Shown here: in pieces, positions 33,054-44,770 of the stretch | How the letters are laid out: each line of letters begins with the position of its first letter | Position numbering within the stretch: the stretch's first letter is position 1 | Notes under the pieces: model-generated | The model's input: only the letters and a program-made list of their open reading frames with translations | Told to the model about the DNA's origin: nothing | Database searches by the model: none | Position numbers and translations under genes: made by a program | From: Cephalotus follicularis | Taxonomy: Eukaryota; Streptophyta; Magnoliopsida; Oxalidales; Cephalotaceae | Direction: 5' to 3' | DNA: 64,000 nucleotides | Assembly (NCBI GenBank): GCA_001972305.1 | Contig: BDDD01000363.1 | Span: 636,500-700,499, forward strand

Positions 33054-33781
33054 GAGCTCTCTCCATCTTTCTTATTGATTCTTTATCTTCTTGGTATTTA
33101 CCAACAAAATACTAAGGCCTGGGTCCCGTTTATTCCACGCATTTTGATATTAATTAATCCAGCTGCCCACTAAAATAACCATGATAATAATACGAACATT
33201 GGGCCTCATGGGAACGCATTAAAAATGGGCTTTACTAGCCATTTTAGGCTTTATAATTGCAGGCTTCGATGTGCAATGCCTTTTATTGCTTCAGCCTCCA
33301 TCGGCTTTATTACGTCCATACACTGTGCCAATATCACAATAATTATTTATGAAATTTCTGGGCGTTACAAAAACGCCCATGATCGAGGTGATAACGGAGA
33401 GTTAACTCCTCTAATCAAAGAAGAGGAAACGGCTGAGAACTCTAATCGTTTCCAAGGGACCAATAACTCCTTCATGATGATGAGTAGTTTAAGGAAAGTT
33501 AAGGCCAGGTAAGACTATAAATACCCCCAAGAAAGACTGTTGAGGGGTCGAACAACTCACCATACACACGCCTTATATTATCTGCAAAAAAACTGACTTA
33601 AGCATTGGAGGGTCCCCGGGAGTAAAAACTCCTAGACTTTCGATAGTTTGTCTTCTTTGTGTACAGGGAAGACCAGAGGACCTGGATCCAATGAATTCTT
33701 CGAACCATCCAACGCTTTTCCCAACAAATCAAACCTCCAAATGTGGAGGACTATTGTGAAGTTGATTTCTGCATCAATAGT

Positions 33782-33798
33782 TGGCGTCGTCTGTGGGA
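33782..33798 (+). other. Primer-binding site of the third Tat element
   Basis: TGGCGTCGTCTGTGGGA two bases after the LTR, matching the site of the young Tat element except for one base in the first ten. This supports a shared tRNA primer. Confidence 0.65.
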
Positions 33799-34014
33799 AA
33801 CGCGATGTGATTTCCTTCAAACAATGCCTCCAAAGAAAACCAACCCTGCGACTGCTCCTGGTCAAGCTCCTCTCACCGGTGAGCAGTTTAACCTGCTCCT
33901 CCAAGAGATGGGGAGGCTCACTACTTTGCTAGAAAATAATTTGTCCAGTCAGAATCAGGCTGGACCAAGCTGACCAGCCCCAGAAGAACAACAACCTCTA
34001 GTTTACCAAGAGGC

Positions 34015-34163
34015 CAGGCGAAACCCGCAAAGGGGGGCCATGCGCCCTCCTAGGCGGTCAAAGATTGATACATCTCTGAGAGCAGAGACCAAACGAAACT
34101 CGTAAAGGGGGGCAAGCCGCCCTCCAAGGCGGTCAGAGATTGATACATCTATGATAGCAGAGT
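34015..34163 (+). repeat. 75-bp tandem duplication in gag of the third Tat element
   Basis: Two consecutive diverged copies, each with CGAAAC(C/T)CG(C/T)AAAGGGGGG, CCGCCCTCC-type sequence and GATTGATACATCT. It encodes an Arg-rich segment that occurs once in the young Tat gag. Confidence 0.8.
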
Positions 34164-35361
34164 CCTCCAATGCAAGGGATTATAATTATGATCCCCAGCA
34201 GGACCTACCAGAGCAAGATCCAATGGAGGAAAACTACTCAGACTTCTACGCAGACGAAGATGAGCCCCGTGCAAGTTCCTACACGTCTCGTATGACTAAA
34301 TCATGGCCGATGAGTAGGTCAGACTACTCAGTCAGACCAACCGAAGGGCCATCGCAGGTCTCTAGCAAGTCTAGGGACCAAGAAAACATCGAGCAAACCA
34401 TAAACAAGAGGTTTGCAGAGATGGAGAACAGGCTTAGAGGAGCCGAGCAGATGAAGAGATACCTGTCAGAGGTGCGAAACTTAAACTGCACTCCCTTCAC
34501 TCCTGAGATACTGAGGGAGCCTATACTAAGAGGGTTCAGGTTCCCAACGTTCAGAGAATATGATGGGTCCTCTGACCCAATACAGCATGTGAGGTATTCC
34601 ACCAAGATCATGCTAGTGCACCAACCTTCAGACGCAGTCCTTTGCCGAGGAATTCCAGCGAATTTTACGGGTGTAGCTCAGACGTGGTACTCCACGTTGC
34701 CCTCGAAGTCTATGGCGAATTTTGAGCAATTCAGTGAGATATTCGTCACGAAATTCCTTAACAACACCACCCAGAGAAAGAATTCTAATAATCTGATCAA
34801 CTTGGTGCAAGAAAAAAAATGAATCCCTCAGAGACTACCTGACTTGATTCAACAAAGAGTTTTTTATGGTAAAGGACCTGGAACCTTCCTTTGCTCGACA
34901 GCCTTGAATAGCGGGTTGAGAGATAATTCATTTCACTTTCTCCCTGATGAATACGCCTAGATATGGCAAACCTCTTTGGAAGAGCTGAAAAGTATGTAAA
35001 TGCAGAGGAGGGTCTTACGGCTAGAAAAGAGAAGAGGAAATGGGGGTCAGAGCTAACGGAAGGTGACCTGAGGCACAAACTCTTCGAGAGGGAGGACTCA
35101 CCTAAAAGGGGATCATCAATCCCCAATTACAATACTTTCGTCCCTCTCTTGGAGACGTGAACCAGAATCCTTACAGTGGAGCAGGAAAATGTCCCAATCC
35201 AGTGGTCAGCTCCGTTGAGATCCCCAACAGACAATAGGGACTCGAGCAAGTACTGACAATACCACCGTGATCATGGGCATGATACGGAGGAGTGTAGGCA
35301 GTTAAAAAATCAGATAGAGAACCTGATTTGTAAAGTTCATCTGAGGAAGTATGTGGATAGG

Positions 35362-36281
35362 TGTTAGCCCCTTAAGCTTGGTAGTATCACGGCTGGTGTA
35401 GGTTTGGAGACCTGCACCCATGCTGGCCTAAGGGTAGTAGCATGATGAAGGCATGCTATGTGTAAGCAGGTGCATGTGGGGCATTTTGATATCGGATGGT
35501 TTGTTCAGACTTGACGTGTGTAGTTGGTGTGTACCAGTGTGTGGGGAATGCACACAAATGTGTGAACAGCGTGCAGAAAAAGCGCATAGCACACGCACAT
35601 AGCAGCTCAAGATAATGCGCAGCATGTGTGGACAACAGGCAGACATGGTGCATGGCACACAGACACGGTACACAGCATGTGCGCGCATCAGGCAGACATA
35701 GCGCGCAATAAGCAGGTTCGTTTTAGCATGTGAGCATAATGTGTGTGCATGTGTGGGATAGTGGTGCCTTAGTGTTTGGCTGAGTTTGCTGGCCAGTATG
35801 GTTGGTTTGGACAAGGTCCATATGGGCAGTGGCAGTTACCGACAGTTACCTTGCATGTGGGCAGATATGCATGGTTTCATTGTAAGTCCTATTATGTGCC
35901 ATCTGTACCTAGTAGTTGTGGGATGTCAACTGCATAGCCTATGTGCATAATGTCCCTAGCAGTTAAAGGGTGTTAACTACTGTAGTGTGTGGGTGCACTA
36001 TAAATGTGCAAGCCTGCATATTTTCCAAGGTAGAGAATTCTCAAAGCAAATTACAAAGAGTGCTTGTATTCCTTGTATGCTTTTGGTGAAGTATAAAGGT
36101 TGGGAGTTTTTCTTGTAAATTGTGTTGTTGTGCTCTTGCTTCTTTATTGTGTTTAAATATCATAGTGTGCGAGTTTACATAGCCTCTATACAGGGGGTGT
36201 TGCATAGAATTGGGCTGAGACTAGGCTGGTGTCTAGTGCCATTACAGGACAAAAATTTATTATGAAATTGGCGCTGTAACA
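35362..36281 (+). mobile_element. Solo LTR, 920 bp, unassigned family
   Basis: Starts TGTTAGCCCCTTAAG and ends GGCGCTGTAACA, with a perfect 5-bp duplication ATAGG (35357-35361 and 36282-36286) in the gag of the third Tat element. It has GTGTG/GCACACA-rich U3 sequence and a TATA box CTATAAATG at about 35998, giving plus orientation. No coding region. A copia origin is plausible but unproven. Confidence 0.8.
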
Positions 36282-36931
36282 ATAGGGATGCTCCCCACAT
36301 AAGAAAAGAGCGCAGAGAAGAAGCTCCATAGCAGGGAGAGGAGCAACAATCTAGAGGTGTGATACACACCATTTCTGGAGGGATCGCGTATGGTGGCGAT
36401 CAAAGTCAGGCCAGAAAGGCCTATGCAAGACAGACCATTGTCGTGCAGCAACAACACATGCAAGGAAAAATGTTAAAGATTGGTGGAGAAGAGGAGGTGA
36501 TATCCTTCTCAGAGTTGGATTTGGAGAGAGTACGTCTCCCTCACGATGACCCAGTAATGATCACTTTTCTGGTGGAGTTGTTCACCTTGAAAATAGTCCT
36601 AGTAGACAGTGGGAGCTCAGCAGACATCCTCTATAAACCGGCCTTTGATCAACTGAGAATTCCAGAAGACCAACTAAAGCTGGTGAAGACTCCTCTGATA
36701 GGTTTTGCTAGACAGATAGTCCATCCATTGGGATCCATTGACTTGTCTGTCATTGCGGGCTCGTCCCCCTGCCAAACCCAGGTGCATATGACTTTCTTGG
36801 TGGTTGATACACCAAGCCCTTACAACGCAATAATTGGGCGCCCAGGACTGAATGCAATGGAGGCGATAGTGTCAACAAGGCACCTACTGATGAAGTTTCG
36901 GACCAAGTTTGGCGTGGGACAGATCAGATGA

Positions 36932-37276
36932 GATCAAGAAGCTACAAGGCAGTGTTATCAGACGGCTATAAAGAATAAGGGAAAGGAAAAGGCATTTCCC
37001 ATAGCAAATATGGAGCTCGGAGGAGAGGTAGAGCCCGAACGCCCGTAGAGGATGTGGTACAAGTGCCTTTGGAATAAGGCAATTCAGATAAGGTCTTCCA
37101 AGTCGATTCCCAGTGGGGGTGGTGGAGAAAAATGAACTGATTACGTTCCTAAAAAATAATAGATATGTATTTGTCTGTTCTGTAGAAGGGAAGTACTATC
37201 AGTAAAGAAATGTATAAATTGTCAATCCATTCAATAAAGATGTTGTTTCTTTAATACATTTCCAAGTTTGTAAGGG
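36932..37276 (+). mobile_element. Post-protease remnant of the third Tat element
   Basis: Residual similarity to the young Tat sequence just after protease (GGAGCTC, AGCCCGAACGCCCGTAGA) fades over the first 200 bases and then meets the 3' untranslated repeats. No other gene is present. Confidence 0.55.
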
Positions 37277-37380
37277 ATGGGAGGTTCAATGTTCACGTCC
37301 ATAAACCTCTGAACAGCCTTCAGCAGTCCCCGTAATAAAACCTCCAAGCCTTAATACAGGCTCATTCCAGACTCCCAGCA

Positions 37381-37664
37381 GAGGAGCAATCAGAGCAGGC
37401 CCATGATACAGGATCGCAGCTCTCCAAGTCTGAAGCAGACTACTCCTAGCAGAGGAGCAATCAGAGCAGGTTCTTGATACAAGACCACAGCTCTCCAAGT
37501 CTAAAGCAGACTACTCCCAACCGAGGAGCAGTCAGAGTAGGGCCTTGATACAGGACCACACCTCTCTAAGTCTGAAGTAGACTTCTCCCAATAGAGGAGC
37601 AATCAGAGCAGGCCCTTGATACAGGACCATAGCTCTCCTAGTCTGAAGCAGACTCTTTTTAAAG
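37381..37664 (+). repeat. Tandem array, four copies of a 71-bp unit
   Basis: GAGGAGCAATCAGAGCAGG recurs at 37381, 37452, 37523 and 37594, an exact period of 71. Each copy also has CTTGATACA(G/A)GACCA and AAGTCTGAAGCAGACT. It lies in the 3' untranslated part of the third Tat element. Confidence 0.92.
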
Positions 37665-37694
37665 CTTTAATACAAGCTTATAGAAGACTCCCAA

Positions 37695-37949
37695 GGGAGC
37701 ATTCAGAGCAGGAGGTTCAATGTTCACATCTTTAAACCTCTAAACAGCCTTCAACAGTTGCACAATAAAAGACTCCTAAGGGAGCGGTCAGAGCAGGAGG
37801 TTCAATGTTCACTTCCTTAAACCTCTAAATAGCCTTCAAAAGTTCCACAATAAAAGACTCTCAAGGGAGCAGTCAGAGCTAGAGATTCAATGTTCACGTC
37901 CTTAAACCTCTGAACAGCCTTCAACAATTCCAAGTCTGCATAGGAAGAG
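37695..37949 (+). repeat. Tandem array, three copies of an 85-bp unit
   Basis: GGGAGC(A/G)(T/G)TCAGAGC recurs at 37695, 37780 and 37865, period 85. Units include AGGTTCAATGTTCAC and CCTTCAACAGTT. Partial copies occur at 37277-37330 and 37950-38005. The 71- and 85-bp units share the (A/G)GAGC-(N)2-TCAGAGC segment, so one may derive from the other. Confidence 0.9.
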
Positions 37950-38638
37950 AAGGTCTGATGTTCACGTCCTTCAATCTTTGAACAGCCTTCATCATTCCAA
38001 GTCCGTAAAGAAGAGGATGTCACGCCCCGAACCCTAAGGAAGACCCTAAGGCTCGACACATGGCAGGTCCGTCCATACGATCCATTATACATATAGCATC
38101 ATACTCCAAAATACGCTATAAATTTAAAACTTTAAAATAACATATGCGTGCGGAAGATAAACATTCAAAGACAAACCCAACCATATCCATAACATCCGAT
38201 ACATACATCTTAGGCGCTACCACAAGCCGGCAGGTCAAAAGCTGAAATTACAAATGTCTCTTATACATCCAAATTCATATATACAAGGTAGATAACAAAA
38301 ACTGAACTGCTACAAGAAAACCTGTGCTGTGATTCGGTCTGTCTGATCACTTCGGAGCTTCACCTGTACCTGATGACCCATTACGAGAATGGGTCAGCAA
38401 CCAATGGCTGTGTAGGCTACACTATATGCTATGCATGCAACAGATATAGCAGATATACATGCATGACATGTTATATGCATGAATGATAATTACGGACAGC
38501 TTCAGTATATCAACCGTACCTAAGCGGTGGTATACTTAGCTAGTCATAAACATATCAAAGGCCATAGGCCTGCAAACACTCCATAAAATAATGCATAACC
38601 ATCCATGAGGACAATCAATCCGTAGGGTCAAATACTCA

Positions 38639-41600
38639 TGTCACACCCGTTCCCGACAACAATCGATAACCTACCGAGAACGGATGTGACTATCACGTGA
38701 CAAGCCTCCTTTCGAAAACTCCACGTGATAGCTTAAAACCGTTTCGAAAGCCGTTTAAAGCTATGTAATCAAATTTGAAAATCATAAGGTTAAAGTTTCC
38801 AAAACTTTGAAAATTTTTGTAACTCTTAAATTTTTACGAAAATCGGGCATGTAGTATCCGTTTATCGGACTATGCCCCCTGTAAAGAAAAACAAAGTTTA
38901 TAAAAACACACTCCCGAAGGAGGAATCAACAGTTTATAAAGTGGGCTCAGCCCTCAGCAACCACAATTTTTAAAGCAGTAAACATGGGTTGGGCTCAACC
39001 TCAACCATATGATCAAACCAAGAAAAGTAAATCTATAGGGCTCGGCCCTTTAAAAGCAAAATCATAAAATAAAATCATTTATATAAAACATAAGTAAATG
39101 CATAATTAAAATGTTGATGTAATGCTGCTATGCATGTGTTAAACCCTGATAACATGCCATGCCTTCGTGGTCCATCATCTACTACAACTGACCTAGCAAC
39201 TCCTTGCCATCATCTGAAATGGAAACACTAGGAGGGGGTTAGTCCAAATGACTAAGTGAGTAGAAACAAAACATCTCCTGTACATCCATCAAAGAATTGG
39301 ATGTGCTGAAGAAAATGAGCATAATATAATCAAGTGTATAAGCAACAAAAATGAAATAATGTAAATCAAGATCCAAAAGGATAATCAAAATCAACTGAAG
39401 ATATCAAGATCCATAACAAATCATGATCCACAAAGTATATCGAGACTACAAAGGAATATCGAGATTTTCGATGTGTAAACGAAATCAAGGAAAGGGATCT
39501 CGATACTCGACAAATGGCTCCACAATATAACATGAGTCAGGAATGTAAACAAGATCATCAAGATAGATCCACAAAGGTAACAAGATCATCTCAATACTCA
39601 ACAATCAAATCCCACAATTGTGACCATAGACATTAACAAGGCTCCATAAATGAAACTCGGAAGTCAACGATAAATGTTTCGTTAAACAATCTCAGAGTTC
39701 AAGACTTCCCAAGTACAATAAAATCAGAGTACATGAAAATATCAATAATCACATATATGATCAAGAATATAAACTCATGCTGGGTAGAATCAATAAATGA
39801 CAGAAATGAAAGACTATCATAGCTCCATAAAAGAAACACTCGAACTCAGCAATAAAGTCCACTGAACGAATAGCAAAGTCAAGACAAAAATCAAATACAT
39901 GAGAGTCACAATAAATCCAAGTATCTGAATATCAAACTCAAGATACGATCATAAATCAAATATCAAACATCAAGAATGTAATATGTGCCCAAAAAATCAT
40001 AAACAACAAAATATAAGAGGATGCTGGTACCAATCATGTCACTGCCTCATATCCCCGTCAAATCACATGGCGTCATATTATATCCCCGCCAAATCACATG
40101 GCGTCATAACATAACCGCTGCAGCAATAATATAGGCCAATAGGCTATAGGATGTGATCATCATCCATCATACATCGGTGCAGAGTGCCTATGGTAAGCAT
40201 AACATCCAAACCTCGCACGAGGGGCCGGAATATACCGCACGGACCCTAGCCCTCGCCGAGAAAACCCGCACGCACACTCAACCTCATCCGAGGGACCCGC
40301 ATGCAATATATATATCAACAACCAAACACAGTCCAATCGGAGGGTAATGGAGCATCTCTGCTGCACTCACACTCAGCATACCATCATAGACAATAGTATG
40401 CCGCAGATCCAGGTATGGAACCCGGGGGCAGTTTCCACATAACACCCCATCATAGACCAATGGGCCTGCTAAGTAGAGTTGAGTGTCGAACATATACCTC
40501 TCCTTGGACTGGTAATACATATAAGAAAACCCGGTACCCAGCATCAGAGTATATCATAGTATAACGATATAACAAGTCACGATATCACAAATGTGAGAAG
40601 GTGACCAAGTCACCCAGAACATCGAGCATATACCGTTCAGAATCATATCACAATGATGAATATAACAACAGAAGACAACCAGGATACAAATCCCAACCAA
40701 TATCACAATCTCAAGGCAATAGGGCACATATGGAATGATATGACTCTCAAACGATGAAAAAGTGAATATCACAATGAATCAACATATCGAATACGGGAAT
40801 CAATACAAATCAACAAATCCGGCCCTCAATAGCCATTTCATAATAGAATCACAAAAGGGGCACAAATATCGTCGAAGAATAACAAGCACAAGAAAAGTAA
40901 GGGAAAAGAATGTCATGTTCACAAGCACACAACAATTACTAATAATGAACAAGAATTTCTCAATGATACCAACAACGGAGATAGAATGGATATGACAATA
41001 GTAAATGAAGCAATATCCATCCATGGAAACCAAACGGAGATAAAAGCAAGGGCAAAAATGAATATACAATCACAACTATCTCATAGCGATATAAAAGTTC
41101 GATCAAGAATGCCCAAATAAAGGATTTGAATAAACAATGATGGAAACCAACCACAAGGGCTATCAACAAGCTTAAAAATAGACGATATATGATATCAACA
41201 AGTCAGAATCGAAAAATAGGCTATCAACAAATCATGTCAATAAAGGATTCCAAGAAAACCATTATGGAATCATCATATAACAAGCTATATCGCATGATAG
41301 AATCAAACAACGAAGACTATCAATAAGTAAATGAATAAATTTCAAATTAAGTTATCAACGAATCTAATGATTTTAAGGATCACAATAGAGGCAATATCCA
41401 TCATCAAGGAATATCAAAAACAAATAAGATAAAGTAAGGAAGGAGATGTTCTACTCACTATATCAATGCCGATTACAACCACGGACTAGCCCATCGATGA
41501 TCCGAATCAAATACAGGATTCTCGTCTACAAAGATATTACATAGTCGACTTAGAATTATATGTTCTATGCTCGTAACATAAATTGCATACATGAAATGCC

Positions 41601-42854
41601 ATAATGCTATTGCATCCTACTTATTCTCAAATTCCCGATCTACATATCATTCAACTTACTACTTATATCTTATTCCATTGTTCATCTTATCACATAATTA
41701 CCTTTATCACTTTCATTAGCTTATAACCCGTTCCAATATAGCCATAATTATCTACTATCGTGTAATTACTCCATCACATTGGTAAACTTATTAAACCACA
41801 TTTGAACAGGAAAAGAAGGTGAATTGCGACTTACTGGAACCTGGGTTCGCCAGAAAACCTGGGGGTCGTCATCAATTGGAACTCCACCATCCTTCACGCT
41901 GCATAGACATAACACATATCGTTACGACATACATACAAGAAACATAATTTGTCGTAATCGGAACTCTGGCCAGATTCCGGTCAACCTGTTAGGGTTCTGT
42001 CGACACTAAAACCAACCCCCTAAACTGATGTTCAACACATTATTGATCGAATCTCACAGTGACTCGCCTAAGAATGGGCAGCCACCACCGGCAGTGAATT
42101 TGATTCACTGAGTCAACTCGCCGGTCATCCAACAATTATGGCCACTTCACAAAAAAGTGTCCACGAGGCCCGTACTACGCATCTCCGCCCGTAACTCGTC
42201 GCAAATCGGCGGTTGTCGCCGCGTCAGAGCTCCGGCCGAGTCTCCATTGCACCGGTCACGCCACCACTAGCCTCCACAAAATCCTGGCTACTCATTGGTG
42301 GCCGAGACTCGCCGGGAATCGGTGCCAAACATGGCGTCACGGGCGACAGGGCGACTGAGTTGACTCAGCACCTAGAATCCGGTCGATTTCGGCCAAATGA
42401 CGCCTCGACAGCCGTCAAAATACGGAGAGCTGGTCTTCTAGACCAAGACCGGCCCAAACCGCGATGACAACGCCGGTGAACGCGCAGCGACAGTGACGGC
42501 AGGGGAAAAAGAACGGGGAAGAAAGGAGAAGAAAGAGGGATAAGAAGTAAAGAAAGGTTACCTAGCAGTGGAGGTGACGCCGTCGCCGTCTTTCCCGGCC
42601 TCCGGCGCCTAGCCCGGCGTCTCTCCCATTCTTTGCATATCTCTCTCTCGTCACTCTGTTCTTTCTCCATTCTCGGGCGCTATGCGCCCAAGTCCCCTTT
42701 CTTGTTAATATGTCTGGCGCGTCTAGCGCATTCTAGACGCACCAGGCTCCCTTTTTTTTAATAAAAATATTATTATTATTATAATAACAATAAAAAATAA
42801 TACTATGCTCACGTCATGCACATCGACCTCGTAAAAGTGACACGGGGTGTCACA
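38639..42854 (-). mobile_element. Solo LTR, 4.2 kb, Tekay/Del style
   Basis: Starts TGTCACACCCGTTCC and ends GGGGTGTCACA, with duplications ACTCA (38634-38638) and ACTCT (42855-42859). The uninterrupted site in the 5' LTR at about 50373 reads ACTCATATGCC, proving the insertion. It is very long for an LTR and has no coding domain. It includes ATCAAGAT-rich degenerate repeats (39.3-40.0 kb) and a short CCCCG(T/C)CAAATCACATGG duplication near 40.06 kb. Related by motifs to the 26907-29763 solo LTR. Confidence 0.82.
42675..42689. other. Perfect GGGCGC-TAT-GCGCCC hairpin
   Basis: Six-base GC-only arms and a three-base loop, within the 4.2-kb solo LTR about 165 bp from its end. The corresponding region of the 30350-33369 solo LTR has a similar hairpin. 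Confidence 0.55.
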
Positions 42855-43671
42855 ACTCTTATGCCTCTCCGACTCGAGATAGTACTCCCCACCATCTATA
42901 CACTCTCCGTGCCATAGTCGTGTGGGACATAGCATAACACCGGTCACATAAACCATACCATAACGCTAGTCCTTAATGGTCCTAGCCCATACCATAACGC
43001 TAGTCCTCAATGATCCTAGCCCATAATAGAGATTTGTGCGATCTATACCATATCCATGTCATGTCCATACCATACCATGTCACTCCACAATGCGGTGATG
43101 CTCGTAGGTCACCCAAAAATGGAGGAATCCATATCTATATAATATGTGGCCTACATCCATAATTCTTCATGACGGAAATAAAGATTATGAATGGGTTATA
43201 CCGTAAGGTCTCAGCCATAACAAATCATCAATCATAGCTGTACCATCCCCGTAGCCCATAACCATATTTCCATTTAAAGGATAGGGATCTAACCATAAAT
43301 GATCACATAGGATCCGTCCATCAAAACCATTTTAAAAACTATTTTCCATAATCATATTTCGATGACCATTTTTCATAACCATTTTCTTGGTCCCTATCGG
43401 AGTTTTTAAAACAATGGAGAGGAAGTCCAACTAGGATATCCGCGTCCAGATGTCCTAATTGAGCTATCCTAACCATTCTTAAAAACCATTTGTATAAAAC
43501 CCATTTTTGATAAAACTTCCTTTAAAGATTTACTTGAAAGTTAATTTGAAGATCAAAAGATGTTAAAAGAGGATTCACATAGGTTACAAGGCCTTAGAGA
43601 GGCTTCCTATGAAATCCATTTAAAGAGAAAATCATTTGGAATTGAAAACAATAAAGTTTGGCTGAAACAGG

Positions 43672-44010
43672 GGCGTCGTTAGGTGTCAACGCTTTCATGT
43701 TAGGCGTCGACGCTTAACGTCTAAGTGTCAACACTTTGAACTAGGCGTCGACGGATAAGGCATTATGCCTTAGAGTCAACGCATGCACTAAACGTCAACC
43801 GCTTATAACACATAAGGCATCGACACTTTAGCCGAAAACGTCGACGCTTATGTCCATTTTCCCTTATGGAGTTAACGTGTCGTGATAATTAGCATACAAA
43901 AAGCAAAGGGGCACATAGGGCGTCGACGCTTAACCGAAAGCGTCAACGCTCTGGGTACTGAAGAACACGTCGACGTGTAAGATGAACACGTCGACACCTT
44001 GGGCTGCTGT
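43672..44010. repeat. GTCGAC palindrome cluster in the chromovirus LTR
   Basis: About ten copies or variants of GCGTCGACGCTT, GCGTCAACGCT, GCATCGACACT and ACGTCGACGT in about 330 bp. The stretch at 43702-43724 is identical over 23 bp to 60296-60318 in the copia leader. Confidence 0.8.
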
Positions 44011-44727
44011 CAACACTATGAAAATCAATCAAAACTCACTTAAACCGTTCAAAATTCGATTCAAAAGGAGCTATAAGCTCCAAACATCAATTAAAACTCA
44101 AAAACAGTTTTTAAACCATTAAAATCCATTCCCATAACCCTTAGATTTGAGAGAAAATAGAAATTAGGTAAAAGTCTCAATTCTCTAATTTCTCTCAAAT
44201 CCCCATTTCAATCCATTATTAACCATACCCAACGTCCTAAATTCATCCATCTACCATATATCCATCAATCCATAGCCATGAAATATATTCAAATCCGTCA
44301 CAATAAGAAAATCAAGCATATGTAGAATCTACCTCAAATTTGGCTGAGAACGGAGAATATGTTGTTTAAATCTTCGTTCTGCTTCTCCCTTCAGGTTCTA
44401 CGCTCTACCACGATCCTAAAGACACCTTACTTGCTTGATTCCGCCCACTTTCTCTCTCTAACTCACACTCTCTCTATAATTGAACGGGAAATGAAAATAG
44501 AAAGAACTGAACTGCCTATATATAGAAATAGGCTCATTTAGGCAAAAATCTCATAAGCTACAATCAGGTTCTACTGAACCTTCACTACCAATAAACAGCC
44601 ATAGAAGTGAAAAATAGTATATATCATATGCAATCCATGTCATCCATCAATACAATATTGTACAATACCATATAAGTACAAACAATAATGCATACCATTC
44701 TGTACATATACAAATTTGGAGCTTACA

Positions 44728-44741
44728 ACCTCCCCTCTTTA
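44728..44741 (-). other. Polypurine tract of the chromovirus
   Basis: On the minus strand AAAGAGGGGAGGT directly precedes TGTAAGCTCC, the start of the 3' LTR. This is the usual plus-strand primer and fixes the LTR boundary. Confidence 0.8.
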
Positions 44742-44770
44742 GAGAAATATCGTCCCGAGATTCCCTGTGA

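Larger units (their letters stand above)
30350..33369 (-). mobile_element. Solo LTR, 3.0 kb, same superfamily as the chromovirus LTRs
   Basis: Begins TGTCATGCCCCGAAC and ends TGGGCGTTACA. Its beginning aligns by eye with the chromovirus LTRs at 38018 and 49761 (CATACTCCAAAA, then TATAAATTTAAA), so it belongs to a sister family in the same minus orientation. Flanking five bases are AAAAT and AAAAC, one mismatch, consistent with an older insertion. It splits a Tat LTR and contains a 39-bp minisatellite and CCATAAC-rich simple repeats, but no coding domain. Confidence 0.75.
30278..33779 (+). repeat. 5' LTR of a third Tat element, split by a solo LTR
   Basis: The LTR starts TGATATGGGAAAC, is interrupted at 30350-33369, and continues to 33779 just before a PBS. 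Without the insert it is about 480 bp. It shares the GGGTCCCCGGGAG and CTCCTAGACTT blocks and the end TTTCTG(C/T)ATCAA with the other Tat LTRs. TATAAATA lies at 33516-33523. The exact first base is uncertain by about seven bases. Confidence 0.75.
33824..36931 (+). mobile_element. gag and protease region of the third Tat element
   Basis: Gag starts at an ATG (MPPKKTNPATAP) and shows PIQHVRYSTKIMLVHQPSDA and TQRKNSNNLINLVQ, about 60 percent like the young Tat by eye. The protease part is clear at 36359-36931: VLVDSGSSADILYKPAFDQL, LIGFA and YNAIIGRPGLN. A 920-bp solo LTR sits inside gag. The element is broken with several interruptions; RT, RNase H and integrase were not seen in this copy. Confidence 0.8.
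38018..44727 (-). repeat. 3' LTR of the chromovirus, split by a solo LTR
   Basis: Plus-strand start TGTCACGCCCCGAAC, end GGAGCTTACA. Without the 4216-bp insert and its duplication it is about 2.49 kb. The first about 620 bp and the segment from 42860 to about 43060 align closely with the 5' LTR start at 49761-50564. It contains tandem 37-38-bp CATAACGCTAGTCCT units at about 42960-43030 and a GTCGAC motif cluster at 43.7-44.0 kb. Confidence 0.88.

Noticed and set aside
32875-33173. Overlapping 67- and 98-codon frames with Ser/Leu-rich peptides
   Set aside because: They fall in the pyrimidine-rich part of a solo LTR and overlap each other in different frames; no family match.
37381-37949. Regular direct repeats resembling a CRISPR array
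   Set aside because: Units are contiguous without unique spacers, in a plant retrotransposon untranslated region; no cas genes.
42213-42670. GC-rich frames of 84 and 101 codons on opposite strands
   Set aside because: They lie in the GC-rich promoter-proximal part of the 4.2-kb solo LTR and lack any domain.
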